DNA of 64,000 nucleotides. It comes from Pholiota molesta. Its lineage: Eukaryota; Basidiomycota; Agaricomycetes; Agaricales; Strophariaceae. Below the pieces are notes generated by a model, which did not search any database, had not been told where the DNA came from, and was given only the letters and a program-made list of their open reading frames with translations. Position numbers and translations under genes: made by a program. The stretch is from positions 124,001-188,000 of the forward strand of contig JACGCK010000010.1 in assembly GCA_014925825.1 (NCBI GenBank). The letters run 5' to 3'. Of this stretch, positions 11,547 through 23,197 are shown piece by piece (within the stretch, counting starts at the first letter, position 1; the number at the start of each line of letters is the position of its first letter).

Positions 11547-13542
11547 CTACACCTCTTCTCCGCGAATTTGACAAATACGGGCTACAAGGTCCGAGGACTT
11601 CCTCGCTTCGTCCTTTTCATCTCCGCGAATATAGGGCCAGTACTTTGCAAATCCGGCAGCAAACAGGCCCACGACATGCTGATATGCCTGGCCCTGATCA
11701 TTGAATTCCTGTCAAAATTAGGATCAGCGCGCATTATGTGCATTGTGCGCGGAATAACACACCATTCGTTTCAAGCAGTGCAGGATCCCAACCACAGCAT
11801 CTGCCAAAGAGCGTCCAAAGTCATTCTTGTGGAACACGAAACTGAAGGACATGAATGAGCGTTGAAGGCGGTCCGATGCCTTGGGGCCTTTGGCTAGGAA
11901 TCTTGAGATCCCAACTAAACGCGTATATTCTTGCCATGACACGATATCTGAATGGGCCTGTGAGAGCGGATCCAAATTCTGGGGGACCCTGTTGAGGAAT
12001 AAGCATAACAGCTTTGAGACGTACTCTTCAACATCGATGTGAAATTTCTCGGACCGCATTTTATCCAGAAGGAAGTCAGATAGCGATGTGTGAAGGAATT
12101 TAATGATGGGACGACGTTCCGTGTGGGGTTGGCATTCGATGACAGATGACAGATCTGCAAAGCAGACTGCCAGTCCACCCTCTTCTAGCGCAAAGGCGCC
12201 TTCGATGGCAGGGATATAAGTCTCTTCAGCAATAAAAATAGTTGCCAAAAGGTCAAGCACGTTGTCGAGCGCCTCAACCTGCGAGAAGATGTACCGGTAA
12301 AGTGCATCCAAGTGCGCGAACGGATTCTGAGAAGGTGGATGGGGCAAGCGGATTCCGCGGACAATGTCAAATAGAGCAGCCGGGTTACTGCGAGGCGACG
12401 ATATGTAGTTGATAACAACAGACGCATAGATAAATTGACCCGAGGACTTCCTGACAATCTCCTCGACAGCTGACACCCGGGGCCAATCCCTGGGGAGGAG
12501 GTGTCGGTGAAGATGAGCTTCTTTGATATCCTTGAATCTATCTGTGAGGAAATGACGGATATCCTCGGATGTTTGTTGGATATCCGAATTGTCCAGTGCG
12601 AGAATTCGGAGAAATTGAAAAACTTGCCTGTCGACGAATGCCCCCTCGATTTGAGGCTCTCGACGACTGGCAATGAGGAATCTGATGGGGCTGTTCCGGA
12701 CACTAGATACAGTGCCGAACAATTTGATGAGGTTAGATTGACGATTTGGATCCTTGCATTCGTCAAGACCATCAATCAATACGACGAATAATCGCTGTAA
12801 GTGGCTGGGCAGGCGACGAAGAGGTCCTACGAGGAGAAGTTGTAGTTGTGATTCGAGGGATTGATCGAAGATGAGAGGATTTTTCTCGATGGTGAGAAGG
12901 ATATCAGTAGAGGTTTCTGGAATAACCTGGATAAGCTGATAGGCCAGTGTAGCAATTAAATGGGTTGTAGTATTTCGTCTGAGATCCCCTCTGAAGAAGA
13001 AAAAGCTCGCAATGGCTATGGCTGCTTGCGCGCATCGTTCTGTGATCGACTGCATGATGGCGGATTTTCCTGCGCCCGCAGCGCCATTCAACCACAGAAG
13101 CCATTGCTCACGATCTTCGGACTGCACTATCCAGTGGTATATGCTCTGCAAAATCGCTACACGCGTGTTTGGGTGGCATCTTGGAGGATCGAAACGGATT
13201 TCAGAATTATGGAAGGCGGAGGGAGCTACCCGGCGTTGCAGAAGCTCGAATGGATCAGCTACGGAAATCTCAGCAGATGCCTCGATATACTAAATTTACT
13301 TACTTCGATTGTTGTTGGCATTGTGAATCATGTTGAACTCTCCCCCAGAGATCGCGATATTTCCACAGAACATATTCCCAAGCCCATTGTTATTTGGCCG
13401 GTCCGACTGCATAGTTTGTGTTAACTATTTTGCAGCTGTCAGTAAAGCCGTGCAAAATGAAACTCATAGCAAGATTTACCACATTCACGGGTCTCTCTCG
13501 ACCAAATACCTTCTTCAACTTCTTTAACAACGACGGGCTCAT
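11547..13542 (-). CDS. NACHT protein, copy 2 (intact, 613 aa)
   Basis: Predicted signal-transducing P-loop NTPase of the fungal NLR-like/STAND class. Exons: 13480-13542 (21 codons, MSPSLLKKLKKVFGRE), 13304-13424 (40 codons, MFCGNIAISGGEF motif at residues 39-51), 11763-13258 and 11547-11708. Introns of 55, 45 and 54 nt have GT..AG borders, and phases match copies 1 and 3. The last intron has an in-frame stop, so it must be removed. The NACHT region has P-loop GAAGAGKSA, Walker B VLIDGLDEC and the SRREPQ sensor, then a winged-helix-like stretch. No ankyrin, WD40 or TPR repeats follow, so the protein ends about 480 residues after the P-loop. The N-terminus is a short basic amphipathic segment. 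A role in self/non-self or defence signalling is inference from the family. No frameshift was seen. Confidence 0.88.
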
Positions 13543-14900
13543 GGAAAGTAGATCGATAAAAGATGGTAGCAGTATTAACGAACCAGACAAATACACTATG
13601 ACTTACATATATACCCGTCAAAATCTGTGGATGATGCGCAGGCAGCATTTTACGGAGCTTTGATGCTCACTTAGAGTTCACCGTCAGCGCAATCTTTTCG
13701 GGGTGCGTGTATTTTCACATTGCATTTAGTGCTGTAGGTATACTTACGTTTGCGCGGTGCATGAAGGCAGTTGATTGCAGAACAGAAACTATATTTAGAC
13801 CGCTGGCGGTAAATGTGTATTTCAATAAGCGCCTCATTGTGATCCAAATTTCATGTTACTTTCATTAAGCACACCGCCTGCAATGACACGGGGAAGCTTG
13901 GCGATTGGTACCCGTTCCAGCGTCCAACTCAAGGACATCGTTGTTCTAATTTGCCTAGTAGGCCTATACAGCTGAGGTGAATACCTACCCTCGCTCACCT
14001 TCGCTACTCTAGAGTCTACACCCTGTTCAGGCAGCTGATGGGGTATGGGCTCGTCGTTGCTCTTGATGATGCTGAGGATAAGGACGCCATCCAACGCCAT
14101 CACGTAGCAGAGACAGCGCACGTCGTGAGTGATGGAGCATAAATGTCATTGAACTGAAATCGACGCCCGTACATATTTGGATTCGTTTCAGGCTTTCACG
14201 CTAATTCATGCACAGTCTCTAAAGCCTGCCAGATTACGGTCACATTTTAGCGGTGTAATTGCGATACTTAATTACAAGGCGTTTGAACATTGTTGGATCT
14301 AAACATAATGTAAAGCAGCGAAAACCGGGGTAAATGAGAACCACAACAGAGTGGGCACCGATTGACAAGCCATCATGATATGCCATGTAGATGTCGATGC
14401 AGCTGTCTGCGCCCTTTGAAGCTGTGATATATGGCTTGCATAGCTGAATCCATAAAGGACGCTGGAGAGCAGTCGTCGGGGTAAAGTTGCACGAGAGGAG
14501 GATGTCAGTGTCGCCGCCCGTGAGAATTGCTGACGGAGTAGCCCCTAGCTGCATGATCTACTAGTCGTGTGAATTCTGCTGCGCACGTGTGAGCTTCATC
14601 GGGCACAAGCTCGCGAGGCCAACGCTGGTTGGAGGTTGCAAGTTGAAATACGCTTCTACTCTACACCTACAGCCGAAAGCTTTTGGTTGGAACAAGCACT
14701 TTCGACCAGCACCCACGTGGGTCACAATCTGCAAACTTTCCATCGTATGTATGTACGCGTATGCGTTTGGCTTACGGCACATCTCGTAGAACTGCACGTT
14801 TTCTGTGGCTGCAAAACGACTGGCTCACAGTCCTCCGAGGCATTTTTCACCGGAACCACAACGGCAACGCGGAAAATTTTGCATCGGATCCCGGGCGATG
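13543..14900. other. intergenic, no gene recognised
   Basis: Short ORFs at 13834-14121 and 14240-14554 (minus) have no recognisable motif or supporting splice structure. This stretch separates the start of NACHT copy 2 from the phosphodiesterase promoter. Confidence 0.4.
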
Positions 14901-14904
14901 TTGA

Positions 14905-14918
14905 TGTATATAATATGC
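14905..14918 (+). promoter_or_regulatory. TATA-like element of the phosphodiesterase gene
   Basis: A TGTATATAATATGC stretch lies about 80 bp upstream of the ATG at 14995 and is followed by a pyrimidine-rich stretch, the usual fungal arrangement. No experimental support. Confidence 0.5.
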
Positions 14919-14994
14919 ATCGAGCATGATGGAATGGCTACTCTTTCGCTCTTCGCACCTCCTCCCCCTCGTTACCGCCAACCGAGTCTTCACC

Positions 14995-16714
14995 ATGGCT
15001 CCCATCCGCTCGCTTGCTCTTGCCGTCATCGCTGCTGCACTCGTCGCTGCCGAGCGCGAGTCGGTCTACAAAAACGTCGCGGTTTTCAGCATCGACGGAT
15101 TCCACGCGAGCGATCTTGCGAAGTACGTTGCGCTGCGACCCAAGTCCACCATTGCTACTTTGCTCGAGACCGGATACGAGTACACGGAGGCGTTCACGTC
15201 TGCGCCGTCCGACTCGTTCCCTGGAGCCCAGGCTCAGTTCACTGGAGCGTCGCCCAGAACGACCGGTGTCTGGTACGACGACACCTACGACCGCAAGTAC
15301 TTCGCCCCGGGAAGCAACTGCACGGAAAAGCCGGGCGCTGAAGGTATGCTCTCGTTGCTTCGACATACACAGACATTCGTTGACCATGACTGGTGCAGTG
15401 GTCTACGACGAGACCGTCGGTTACAACTCCACCGAGCTCTTCAACGGCGGCATCAACCCGGCCAACCTCCCCAGAACTATTGTCAACGGCGTCTGCGCGC
15501 CCGTCTGGCCGCATGCCCGCCTCCGCGTCAACACCGTCTTCGAGGTCGTCCGCTCGAAGGGCAAGTCCACCGCCTACACCGACAAGCACCCCGCGTACGA
15601 CATCGTCCGCGGGCCCAGCGGCACGGGCCTCACCCTGGGCTACTTCCCTGAGATCAACGCCGTGCCCGTCGCTGTCAACCAGACCATCTGGTACGACCAG
15701 CTCCACGTCGACGCTTTCCTCGGATGGCTGGACGGCAAGGACCCCGCGCACGCCGAGGGCAGCCTGAATGGCACCATCCCCACTCTGTTCGGCGGAAACT
15801 TCCAGGCCGGTGCGTGACCCTTCCCGCTCCGTCTCCTTCTTTCCTCTTTCCTTTGGGCTCGCTCACACCACTGCCCAATAGTCTCTGTTGCGCAGAAGAC
15901 CGTCGGGTACCAGAACAAGACCGGCTTCCCTTTCACCGAGCCCTTGTTGCGCTCCCTCGACTTTGTCGACTCCTCCCTCGGGAAGGTCGTCGCCAAGCTG
16001 CAGGCCAAGAAGCTTTACGACGACACCCTCATCATCGTCGCCTCCAAGCACGGCCAGAACCCCATCGACCCCAGCAAATACCGGAAGATCGACCCCAAGG
16101 CCGTCACCAACGCCACCAAGGTGGACGTCGCCTTCCAGACCGTACGTTTTTCCCAACCCCGTGTAAAGTAAAGAAACCCCCAAGCTAATGTGTGGCGGGA
16201 TCAGTCCGACGACATCGCCCTGATCTTCCTCGAGAACCAGAAGGACCTGACGACCGCGGTGAACAACCTCAAGGCGCAGCGCGCGGCCCTCGCGATCCAG
16301 GACGTGATCTACGGCGCGCGCCTCGTCGAGATGGGCTTCGGGAACCCGCTCACGGACTCCGCGGTCCCCGACATCATCGTCAGGCCCGAGGTCGGCGTCA
16401 TCTACACCACCAGCACCGCCAAGATCGCGGAGCACGGTGGGCTGAGCAACGATGACCGGTGAGGCTCTGTTCTTCCCCTCTTCCCCCCCTCCCCCACTTG
16501 CCGTGGTCGGAAGTTGGAATGCATGCTGATGAGGATGTGTATACGTAGCCATGTCGCTGCCTTTGTCAGCAATCCCAAGTTGGAGAAGCGAAAAATCACC
16601 CAGAAGGTCACCACGCAGCAGGTCGGGCCGACTATTCTGAAGGCGCTGGGCCTCGACCCCAGGGAGCTGAAGGGTGTCGTTGCGGAGGGCACCGAGGTGC
16701 TCGAGGGCTTCTAG
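14995..16714 (+). CDS. secreted type I phosphodiesterase / nucleotide pyrophosphatase-like
   Basis: Five exons: 14995-15343, 15399-15809, 15882-16141, 16205-16458 and 16549-16714, giving 479 aa. Residues 1-19 (MAPIRSLALAVIAAALVAA) are a clear signal peptide, so the enzyme is probably secreted or vacuolar. The core fits the alkaline-phosphatase-like superfamily. It has a metal-binding Asp in AVFSIDGFHASD, a Ser/Thr-rich stretch with SDSFPGAQAQFTGASPRTTG where the nucleophile would lie, a metal-site His in ASKHGQNPID and another in AEHGGLSNDDRHVA. Several NxS/T sites (SNCTE, GYNSTE, NQTIW, NGTIP) support passage through the ER. Such enzymes hydrolyse phosphodiester or pyrophosphate bonds; the actual substrate cannot be told. 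All introns are 54-90 nt and the phases close exactly. Codon use is strongly GC3-biased, unlike the surrounding repeats, which fits an expressed conserved gene. Confidence 0.88.
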
Positions 16715-17313
16715 ATAGAGAGGTCTTTGTGACGCGTCGCTTGCCGGAGGCAGCGAACGACTTATCTTATCTTATTTATCTTGTCTTTCGTTACTTTATC
16801 GCTCTTTAAAAACATCACAACTCGTTCCTTATTCTATCCTACGCTTACATACCAGATACGAAGTAGTCCTCAGAAAACGAATTAATATTCGACTGATACT
16901 CAAAGCTACCTGTTGAGTCACGAAGTAATGCTACGAGGAATAATGTAAGTAAAATAAAATAGAAATATAAGATACAATTTCAGAGTCCAGACGGTTTTAG
17001 ACGGGCTCCCTCAGCAAACGAGTTAATACTTGATTGAGGGAACCTTTTTGTGTATGTAGGACTTTATATGGAATGGAATAAATTTTGGGACAAGGAAAAA
17101 AAAAATACTGGACAACAGCGATCATTCAATCGGATCGCGGTCCTTTTCGGGAAAGCGCCCATAGGCGCTAACTGTTGTGGCGCATCCCGCGCCTTTTCTA
17201 CTCTGCTAGCGAGTCCCTTCCAACAGGAGCCCTTTAAATGTACGTTGCTTATCCCAAGCGTCTGAAGTAGGCGATCTCGATCTGCATCCAGAACCGCAGG
17301 TTCGAGTCATTGA
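16715..17313. other. 3' flank and intergenic
   Basis: AT-rich 3' end of the phosphodiesterase gene with A-runs near 17097, then unique sequence up to the start of the duplicated SDR promoter. No gene seen. Confidence 0.4.
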
Positions 17314-18483
17314 GCTGAAGCTGTCCCCGGTGCCGGGGCTACCAAGAATAGCCAATGTGAGAGAACCATAAACAAATTATAAGTATGCCCCACCGCTCGT
17401 TCTTGCTCGTTACTCAACGTTACTCAACATCAGCATCGTAAATCTATGTCGCCTTCCATGCACATCTCGGGGGCCGAACACTAGAATCGCTAGCAACGTT
17501 GAGAGCCTGTCAATAACCCGTACATAATAAGCTTTCTCCTCGCGACCAGCCCGCTATGTAGCAGTACGCGTCATCATGTATGCCGAGAAAATAATGCTGG
17601 ACAAATTCCGCCTTCGCATTACTTCCAGAGAGTCAGATACTACGCAATTGTCTAGACATTCAGGCTGATAAAGCTTAAATGTCAGCAGACTTTAAAAATA
17701 TAATACTGAACAGGAGTCTGACTAAAACTTACCCTTCCGGCAGAATCTGAGGTCATTTTTCTCTCATGGAGACGAGCAAGGGACGAGCTTCTACTGATAA
17801 CGATTTTGCATTGGTAAGAAGAGGCTCAGTTTTATTGCCATTGAGCGATATGAATTTGTTATAAAAGGTTTGTTCCTCGTATCCCTCAAGACCATTATCC
17901 TTGTATCAACTGAAGCTGTCCCGGTGCCGGGGTTCCCAAGAATAGCCAATGTGAGAGAACCATAAACGCTATTCACACGTAGGCAATTATAAGTATGCCC
18001 CACGGCTCGTTCTTGCTCGCTACTCAACATCAGCATCGTAAATCCATGTCGCCTTCCACGCACATCTCGGGGGCCGAATACTAGAATCGCTAAGCGGCGT
18101 TGATAGGCTTTATCCTCGCGGAAAGCCTGCTATGTAGCAGTACGCCTGCTATGTAGCAGTACGCCTGCTATGTAGCAGTACGCGTCATCCTGTATGCCGA
18201 GAAAATAATGCTGAGAAAAATTCCGCCTTCGCATTATGTCCAGAGAGTCAGATACTACGCAGTTATCTAGAAATAAAGTTTGAATGTCAGCAGACTTTAA
18301 ATTTATAATACTGAACAGGAGTCTGACTAAACTTGCCCTTCCGGCGAGCAAGAGGCGAGCTTCTACTGATAACGATTTTGCATTGGTAAGAAGAGGCTCA
18401 GTTTTATTGCCATTGAGCGATATGAATTTGTTATAAAAGGTTTGTTCCTCGTATCCCTCAAAACCATCATCCTTGTATCAATT
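17314..18483 (+). repeat. tandem duplication of the SDR promoter (about 0.59 kb x2)
   Basis: Copy 1 (17314-17909) and copy 2 (17910-18483) align along their whole length. Both begin CTGAAGCTGTCCC and run to ATCCTTGTATCAA, where copy 2 meets the ATG of the dehydrogenase and copy 1 meets the start of copy 2. Copy 2 also holds three head-to-tail copies of a 19-mer, CTGCTATGTAGCAGTACGC (about 18127-18183), where copy 1 has one. No ORF is conserved between the copies. Confidence 0.9.
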
Positions 18484-19569
18484 ATGTCTGGCCAAATCTA
18501 TTTCATTGCAGGAGCTTCACGCGGCATCGGTACGTCTATGGCACTTCTCCATTTCTCATGCCACTTTACGAATCACTGTATGTACAGGCTTAGCCCTCGT
18601 CGATGCCATCGCATCGAAAGACCACTCTGCCATCATCTACGCGGGTGTGCGCGATCCCTCCCGGGCCGGAGGCGCCTCGCAGCTCAAAGAGTTGGTGCCC
18701 AAGTATCCCGGCCGCATCGAGATCGTGAAATACGTCGCCGGGGACAAGGAGGGCAATGAGGCCATTGCGACGGAGATCAAGGCGAAGTACGGCCGGGTGG
18801 ATACCGTGATCGCCAACGCAGGTGAGGTTCAATTATCTCTCCGTTTATGATATGGTTTACTTATATTCACTCTATATTTACTGTTAGCAATCGCAAACTA
18901 TATTGGCAAGGTCCATGAAACGCCTGGGGACGAATTCCAGGAACACTTTTCCGTACGCATGCTCGTTCTCGTCGAAATCGATGTCTCCAGAAACTCACTG
19001 AATGACAGGTCAACGTCCTCGGCCCCATTGTCCTCTTCCAATCCATCCGCGACGTGCTCAAAGCCAGTTCGCTGCCGCGGTTTGTCCCCATCAGCTCCGG
19101 CGCGGGAAGCATGGCCGCAATCCAGCCGGGTGGGATGGACATCGCGGCCTACGGTACGAGCAAGGCTGCACTGAACTGGGTGACGCGGAAGATCCACTTC
19201 GAGAATGAATGGCTCGGTACGTGCATTCGCTCCGCATCCTCCGTCACGCTTTCAAGGGTCTCTCTGACGCACCGCACTCCACAGTCGCGTTCCCTCAGTG
19301 TCCTGGTCCGGTGGAAACGGATATGGGTATGTGCCCCTTCCTTATTTTGTTTCTACCTCACTCGGTGACTGATATTGCGTGTGCATCTTCTCATCCATAC
19401 AGCGAAGCCAATTCTGGATAAAGAGGACAGCAACAGCCAGCGCATAAGGAGCATGATGCGCCAGCCCAACGCCGCCGCAGGCATTTTGTTCGACCTCATC
19501 TCGACCTCCACGCGCGAGAAAGACGGGGGGCAGTTCCACAACATAGACGGCGGCCGGCATCGATGGTGA
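18484..19569 (+). CDS. short-chain dehydrogenase/reductase (SDR)
   Basis: Six exons: 18484-18529, 18588-18821, 18888-18952, 19009-19216, 19285-19326 and 19403-19569, giving 253 aa, the normal length of a classical SDR. The N-terminus begins with the Rossmann strand and cofactor loop (YFIAGASRGIG, TGxxxGIG-like). The VDTVIANAAIANYIG segment corresponds to NNAG. The catalytic set is Ser in PISSGAG and Tyr/Lys in YGTSKAAL, followed by CPGPVETDM (PG motif). It resembles fungal ketoreductase/sniffer-like SDRs that use NADP(H). The substrate is unknown and no biosynthetic cluster surrounds it. No signal peptide, so probably cytosolic. The promoter is duplicated upstream. All introns use GT..AG and the frame closes exactly. 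Confidence 0.9.
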
Positions 19570-20860
19570 TTCTCCCCGCTCCGTCGGTACGAAAGTACAA
19601 GCGCAATTTTTTCTACTGGCCCATTCCATATGCCTCAAGCCAGGTGTGATAGGGAAGGGGTGGCGTAAAATATGCAATAAATAAAAACAAAAAGACTGGA
19701 ATCGAGTGAGCTTTTATACGAGATCATCGCAAGTAGCGCGCTTTGGAGACATCTGGTAAGGGTAAGAGAGATACGCTCATCAACTGGCTCTGTTCCAGGG
19801 CCGCAAGATCCGTTTTGAAACTCCGCTTAAATATCTTGGAACGTCCTATCCTCCTCCCCCGCACCCGCTATGCACCCTCCGTCAGACTCTCCACGATGTG
19901 ACCCTGCGCCATCGAATTTCAGCCTGCTCCCTTGATGCCAGGTCCAACCTCCCATGACGCATATCTCGGACTGCGCATACCCGCGGCGTTTACTTTAAAT
20001 TGCCAATAAATTGTTGTCACCCGAATCCGCCAGCGCCGCGGTTCCATCTCCCAGCGACTGTACACTGCGCCACGCGAGAGAGAGAAAAGAGCATAGCGAC
20101 ATGCCAGCGGTACGCGTCATCACCTCCACCCAATGTGCCGAGAAAACGATTTTGGGTAGAGTTAATCCGTTCTGTCCAGAGAGCTATGTAAACCAACTCA
20201 ACTCGCTTGGATCCAGACACCTAGACCACCGATTGCCTGTGCAGACATACTCCATTCGCGCAATATCCCCCAACAAGGCTCGTCCCTTGTTGACTAGTCG
20301 ATTCAAGGACCTCCCTTGACGTATATGCATCCGTCTCGATCTCGACACCTTCGGTACGTGTCCATGTTCTGCTATGCGCCCCACGCTCGTCTTTACTTAT
20401 GGTTTATGTCTCTACATAGCTGTCTGTCCGGCACGTTATCTCGACGGCACACGCTGGACCTTGCTCTCCCATGACCTTGTTTAGGTTTAACGTTTTCTAT
20501 CGCCGCTTATTCGTTCACATCCACACACCCCGTCCATCCTTCTCTCTCTGGACTAGAACCGTGAATAGCCTAGTTGGCCCGTCGACCCGTCTCCCTCCCG
20601 ACGCGTTTCGTCGCGGTCCGTGTCCTTGTCCCCCCGTGGTCCCTATTGCCTTACTATATCATAATACGTGCTTCTTTACTCAGACGTTCAGTGCCATTGA
20701 CTATGTACATGAGCCCAGCCCCGACTCCAACGTCGGCTCTATCCCCCAGTGCGGATTTCGTACGGCCAATGCGTGTTGTGACCGGTATCTTCCGGTGGCC
20801 ATCCGACATCCGGCTATCCTTTTATCAGAGAAACTGATGATTGTCTCGTTCCGTCTATTC
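19570..20860. other. intergenic, repeat-like
   Basis: The SDR 3' flank is followed by low-complexity C/T-rich DNA with scattered GTACGT/CAG signals and no conserved frame. It resembles the dispersed repeat family seen further right. Confidence 0.35.
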
Positions 20861-20869
20861 CAACACATT

Positions 20870-21560
20870 TGATCGCAGCCCTCCACCGTCCCGCGCACAT
20901 TACCGGCACTTCAATTCGCTATTCTGGTCCAATGAATTCTACGCGCGGGGCACTTCGAGCACGAGATGGAGGTGGACGACGGCCGCCGCAAGGACGACGA
21001 GGCGCGCCTTACCGCGCACATGACGCATGCGGGCATGGCGAAGGGCACACTGGACGACCCCGACAACGAGGCGGGGCGACAGCGCGCGCGCTGCGCCGCA
21101 CGCAGCGCTACAGCCTGAGCCCGTCGCCGCTGCGGAAGACGGAGACATCGATGAAGACGGTGTCGAAGAGCCTCCGGCGCATGTCGCTGCGGGCCGTGAA
21201 CCTGGCGATTCAGAATACGGGTTGGAGGTCGGCTGCGGTTGCGGGACGACGGTGATAAGAAGTCGCCGATGCGCCTGTGCGCCTCAAGTTCCGTCTCAAT
21301 CCTCTCGGTACAACACATCTCTCCGCCTGTCGACTGTTTCGTCGCTGATTTGGTTCTCCTCATCTACTCACCCATCAACATTGCAGCCACATTGTCTCTG
21401 TGGCTCCTCTCGTGCTCTCTCTACGTCCCAGCATTACGACCGTCATGCCTTGGCCTCTCGATCCTCACAGTCCAAATACCAAGGTGAGGTATGGTCAGAA
21501 TATCCACCGTCAGTACATTTCGCGACCACGCCCCATTCAACTAATATATGAGCCCTCTTA
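20870..21560 (+). repeat. dispersed non-coding repeat, left copy (interrupted)
   Basis: Segments 20890-20947 and 21269-21545 match 25838-25920, 25917-26215 and 25570-25775 in the same order and orientation (for example ACTTCAATTCG and CGCCTGTGCGCC). This copy is split by the GC-rich insert at about 20948-21268. No conserved reading frame, so the repeat is probably an old transposon remnant or non-coding unit. Confidence 0.65.
20948..21268 (+). pseudogene. inserted coding-like fragment, possibly from a Cch1-type calcium channel gene
   Basis: A GC-rich block with strong codon structure interrupts the dispersed repeat. Reading HFEHEMEVDDGRRKDDEARL and onward is open to about 21115. A one-frame shift then gives RYSLSPSPLRKTETSMKTV, SKSLRRMSLRAVNLA. 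The second part resembles the N-terminal cytoplasmic region of basidiomycete Cch1-like calcium channels as I remember it; this is recall, not a search. No channel membrane segments are present, so it is a fragment. At the paralogous repeat near 25905 the flanks are contiguous without it. Confidence 0.4.
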
Positions 21561-23197
21561 TAGCCTCCGCTCCTATGTCTTTCGTGTGGTCTGGGGGGCC
21601 TCTTTGTACGTCGCAATGCCTGCTGTGCGCTACCCCTGCTTACCAAAGACATCTTCAGCAACGGTATCTATTCGCAATGCGCCGTTCGTAATGCGCGGGG
21701 AGGGGGAAATCATCGAACGGTATCCTAACTTCTCGTCGTCTATTTCACCCAGTGTGTTTCCTAGATATCCGTCGACCTACTTGCCAGTTCATGGGATCGC
21801 ACATCTTGATGGTCTGTACCCTTGTCATTCGTTAGCACCCAACTGCTGAATATTCGCGCTCCCTTAGACTTTTTCTACTCCTAGGATTTTTGCTCTACCC
21901 ATGCACGTCATAGGTCGCAGCCGCATGTCTTTGGAGAACGGTGGTAGTCGTACTCGACCTCAGGCCACTGGCGATCCCCAGCCCGTTCGTATTATCTTGG
22001 TCGCTGCCACCGACGTCTTGGGGCCGTCTTCTGTCGCTCATTTTCCTACTCTCTGATCTAGTTCCCTTTCATTGCTGCGTTTGGCGCTGATCTCTGCGAA
22101 CTGTCTGCGGTACCAGCTATCCTGCGTCGAACCTTGGAGATACGGGCGCTTATATAATTCGGAGCGCTCGCAAATGACACGCCCCGCGAGACTCTCAAAT
22201 TTGGGTATTCCCAAGGTATTCCTTTCAGCAGAATAGGACACTGGTGCCAGTTGCTGAGTCACATATAATCTAATCTAAGGTCTAAGCGCTAAGCGGGTAT
22301 CTCGCACATCTGTCAACGCCGTCGCGCTGCCGCACGCAAGCTGCATAAGGCGCGCATCATACTCTGCAGCAACTCTTAAAAGCTTCAGAGGCGGCGCGCG
22401 AGGCCTTTCGTCTTTCATCTTTGCTTGAGACTCCCTGCCGACTTGAATCTACATATCATTCCAGCAGTCCTTGCGAATTACATGTCACTGTCCCCGGGCT
22501 TATCACCTATGTGAAACAAATTCTTATTTGACCATCACTCGCAGCCCGACTCTGGGATCTACCTTTCAGAACTCGCAGTGTTGTTGTTCTCCCACAGTAT
22601 TACGATAGGTGTAGAGTTAGGAGATACAGACTGCATAGTAGCTTTCGAACAAACCACGGCACTGAACGGCGCCAGGCATCGCGCTATGTTTCCGGGGTAT
22701 TGGACTTTAGTTGGCAGTACCAATTTTGCGCTATGACGGCGTGGATGGAGTCTTGGAGAAGTATATATCTGGGCGCAGCATGCAACGCAGAGACAGTCCA
22801 TCATTCCATTGTATAGATGGCGCATCGTGTTGATAGTTAAATCGCAGATGATGATATCGAAATAAGATGAGTGAGAGTCTGAGACTGAACGTGACAACCG
22901 CTTTGCCGTTGCAAACCCGCCGAGAATAGACTGCACACCTTCAAAGATCGTCAAGGGATACACGTGGAAATTATCGTGTAAGACTTCTGCTGAAGTGCTG
23001 AAGCACGACCACCTGCAGGCATCCAAAACGGTGCGTGTCATAGCATTTTTTAATCTCCGTAGTGCAGTCCCTTTGGCCCAGGACCAAAATGCAGTGCGCT
23101 ATCAACTTGGGCATTTCCGCAGCTGTAGGCCTACATAAACATAAGTGCTGACCCAGCTATCTTCGTCGCTTACAATCTACTGCGTATTCCGTATACC
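21561..23197. other. gene-poor stretch
   Basis: Repeat-like text continues to about 22000; the stretch near 21925-21955 (GGAGAACGGTGG) recurs near 26700. Apart from the uncertain minus-strand ORF at 22559-23041, listed separately, no gene can be supported. Confidence 0.35.
22559..23041 (-). CDS. hypothetical ORF, 160 aa
   Basis: A single open frame without introns. It has patches of acceptable protein composition (YPLTIFEGVQSIL, YFDIIICDL, CLCVACCAQIY) that loosely recall the degenerate leucine-rich stretches of fungal F-box-like proteins. I do not recognise a domain. It lies immediately upstream of, and divergent from, NACHT copy 3. It may be a remnant of a longer gene. Confidence 0.25.
   Translation of the reverse strand: MTRTVLDACRWSCFSTSAEVLHDNFHVYPLTIFEGVQSILGGFATAKRLSRSVSDSHSSYFDIIICDLTINTMRHLYNGMMDCLCVACCAQIYTSPRLHPRRHSAKLVLPTKVQYPGNIARCLAPFSAVVCSKATMQSVSPNSTPIVILWENNNTASSER

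Noticed and set aside
17278..17312. GGTTCGAGTCATT resembling a tRNA T-arm
   Set aside because: No matching acceptor or D-arm upstream.
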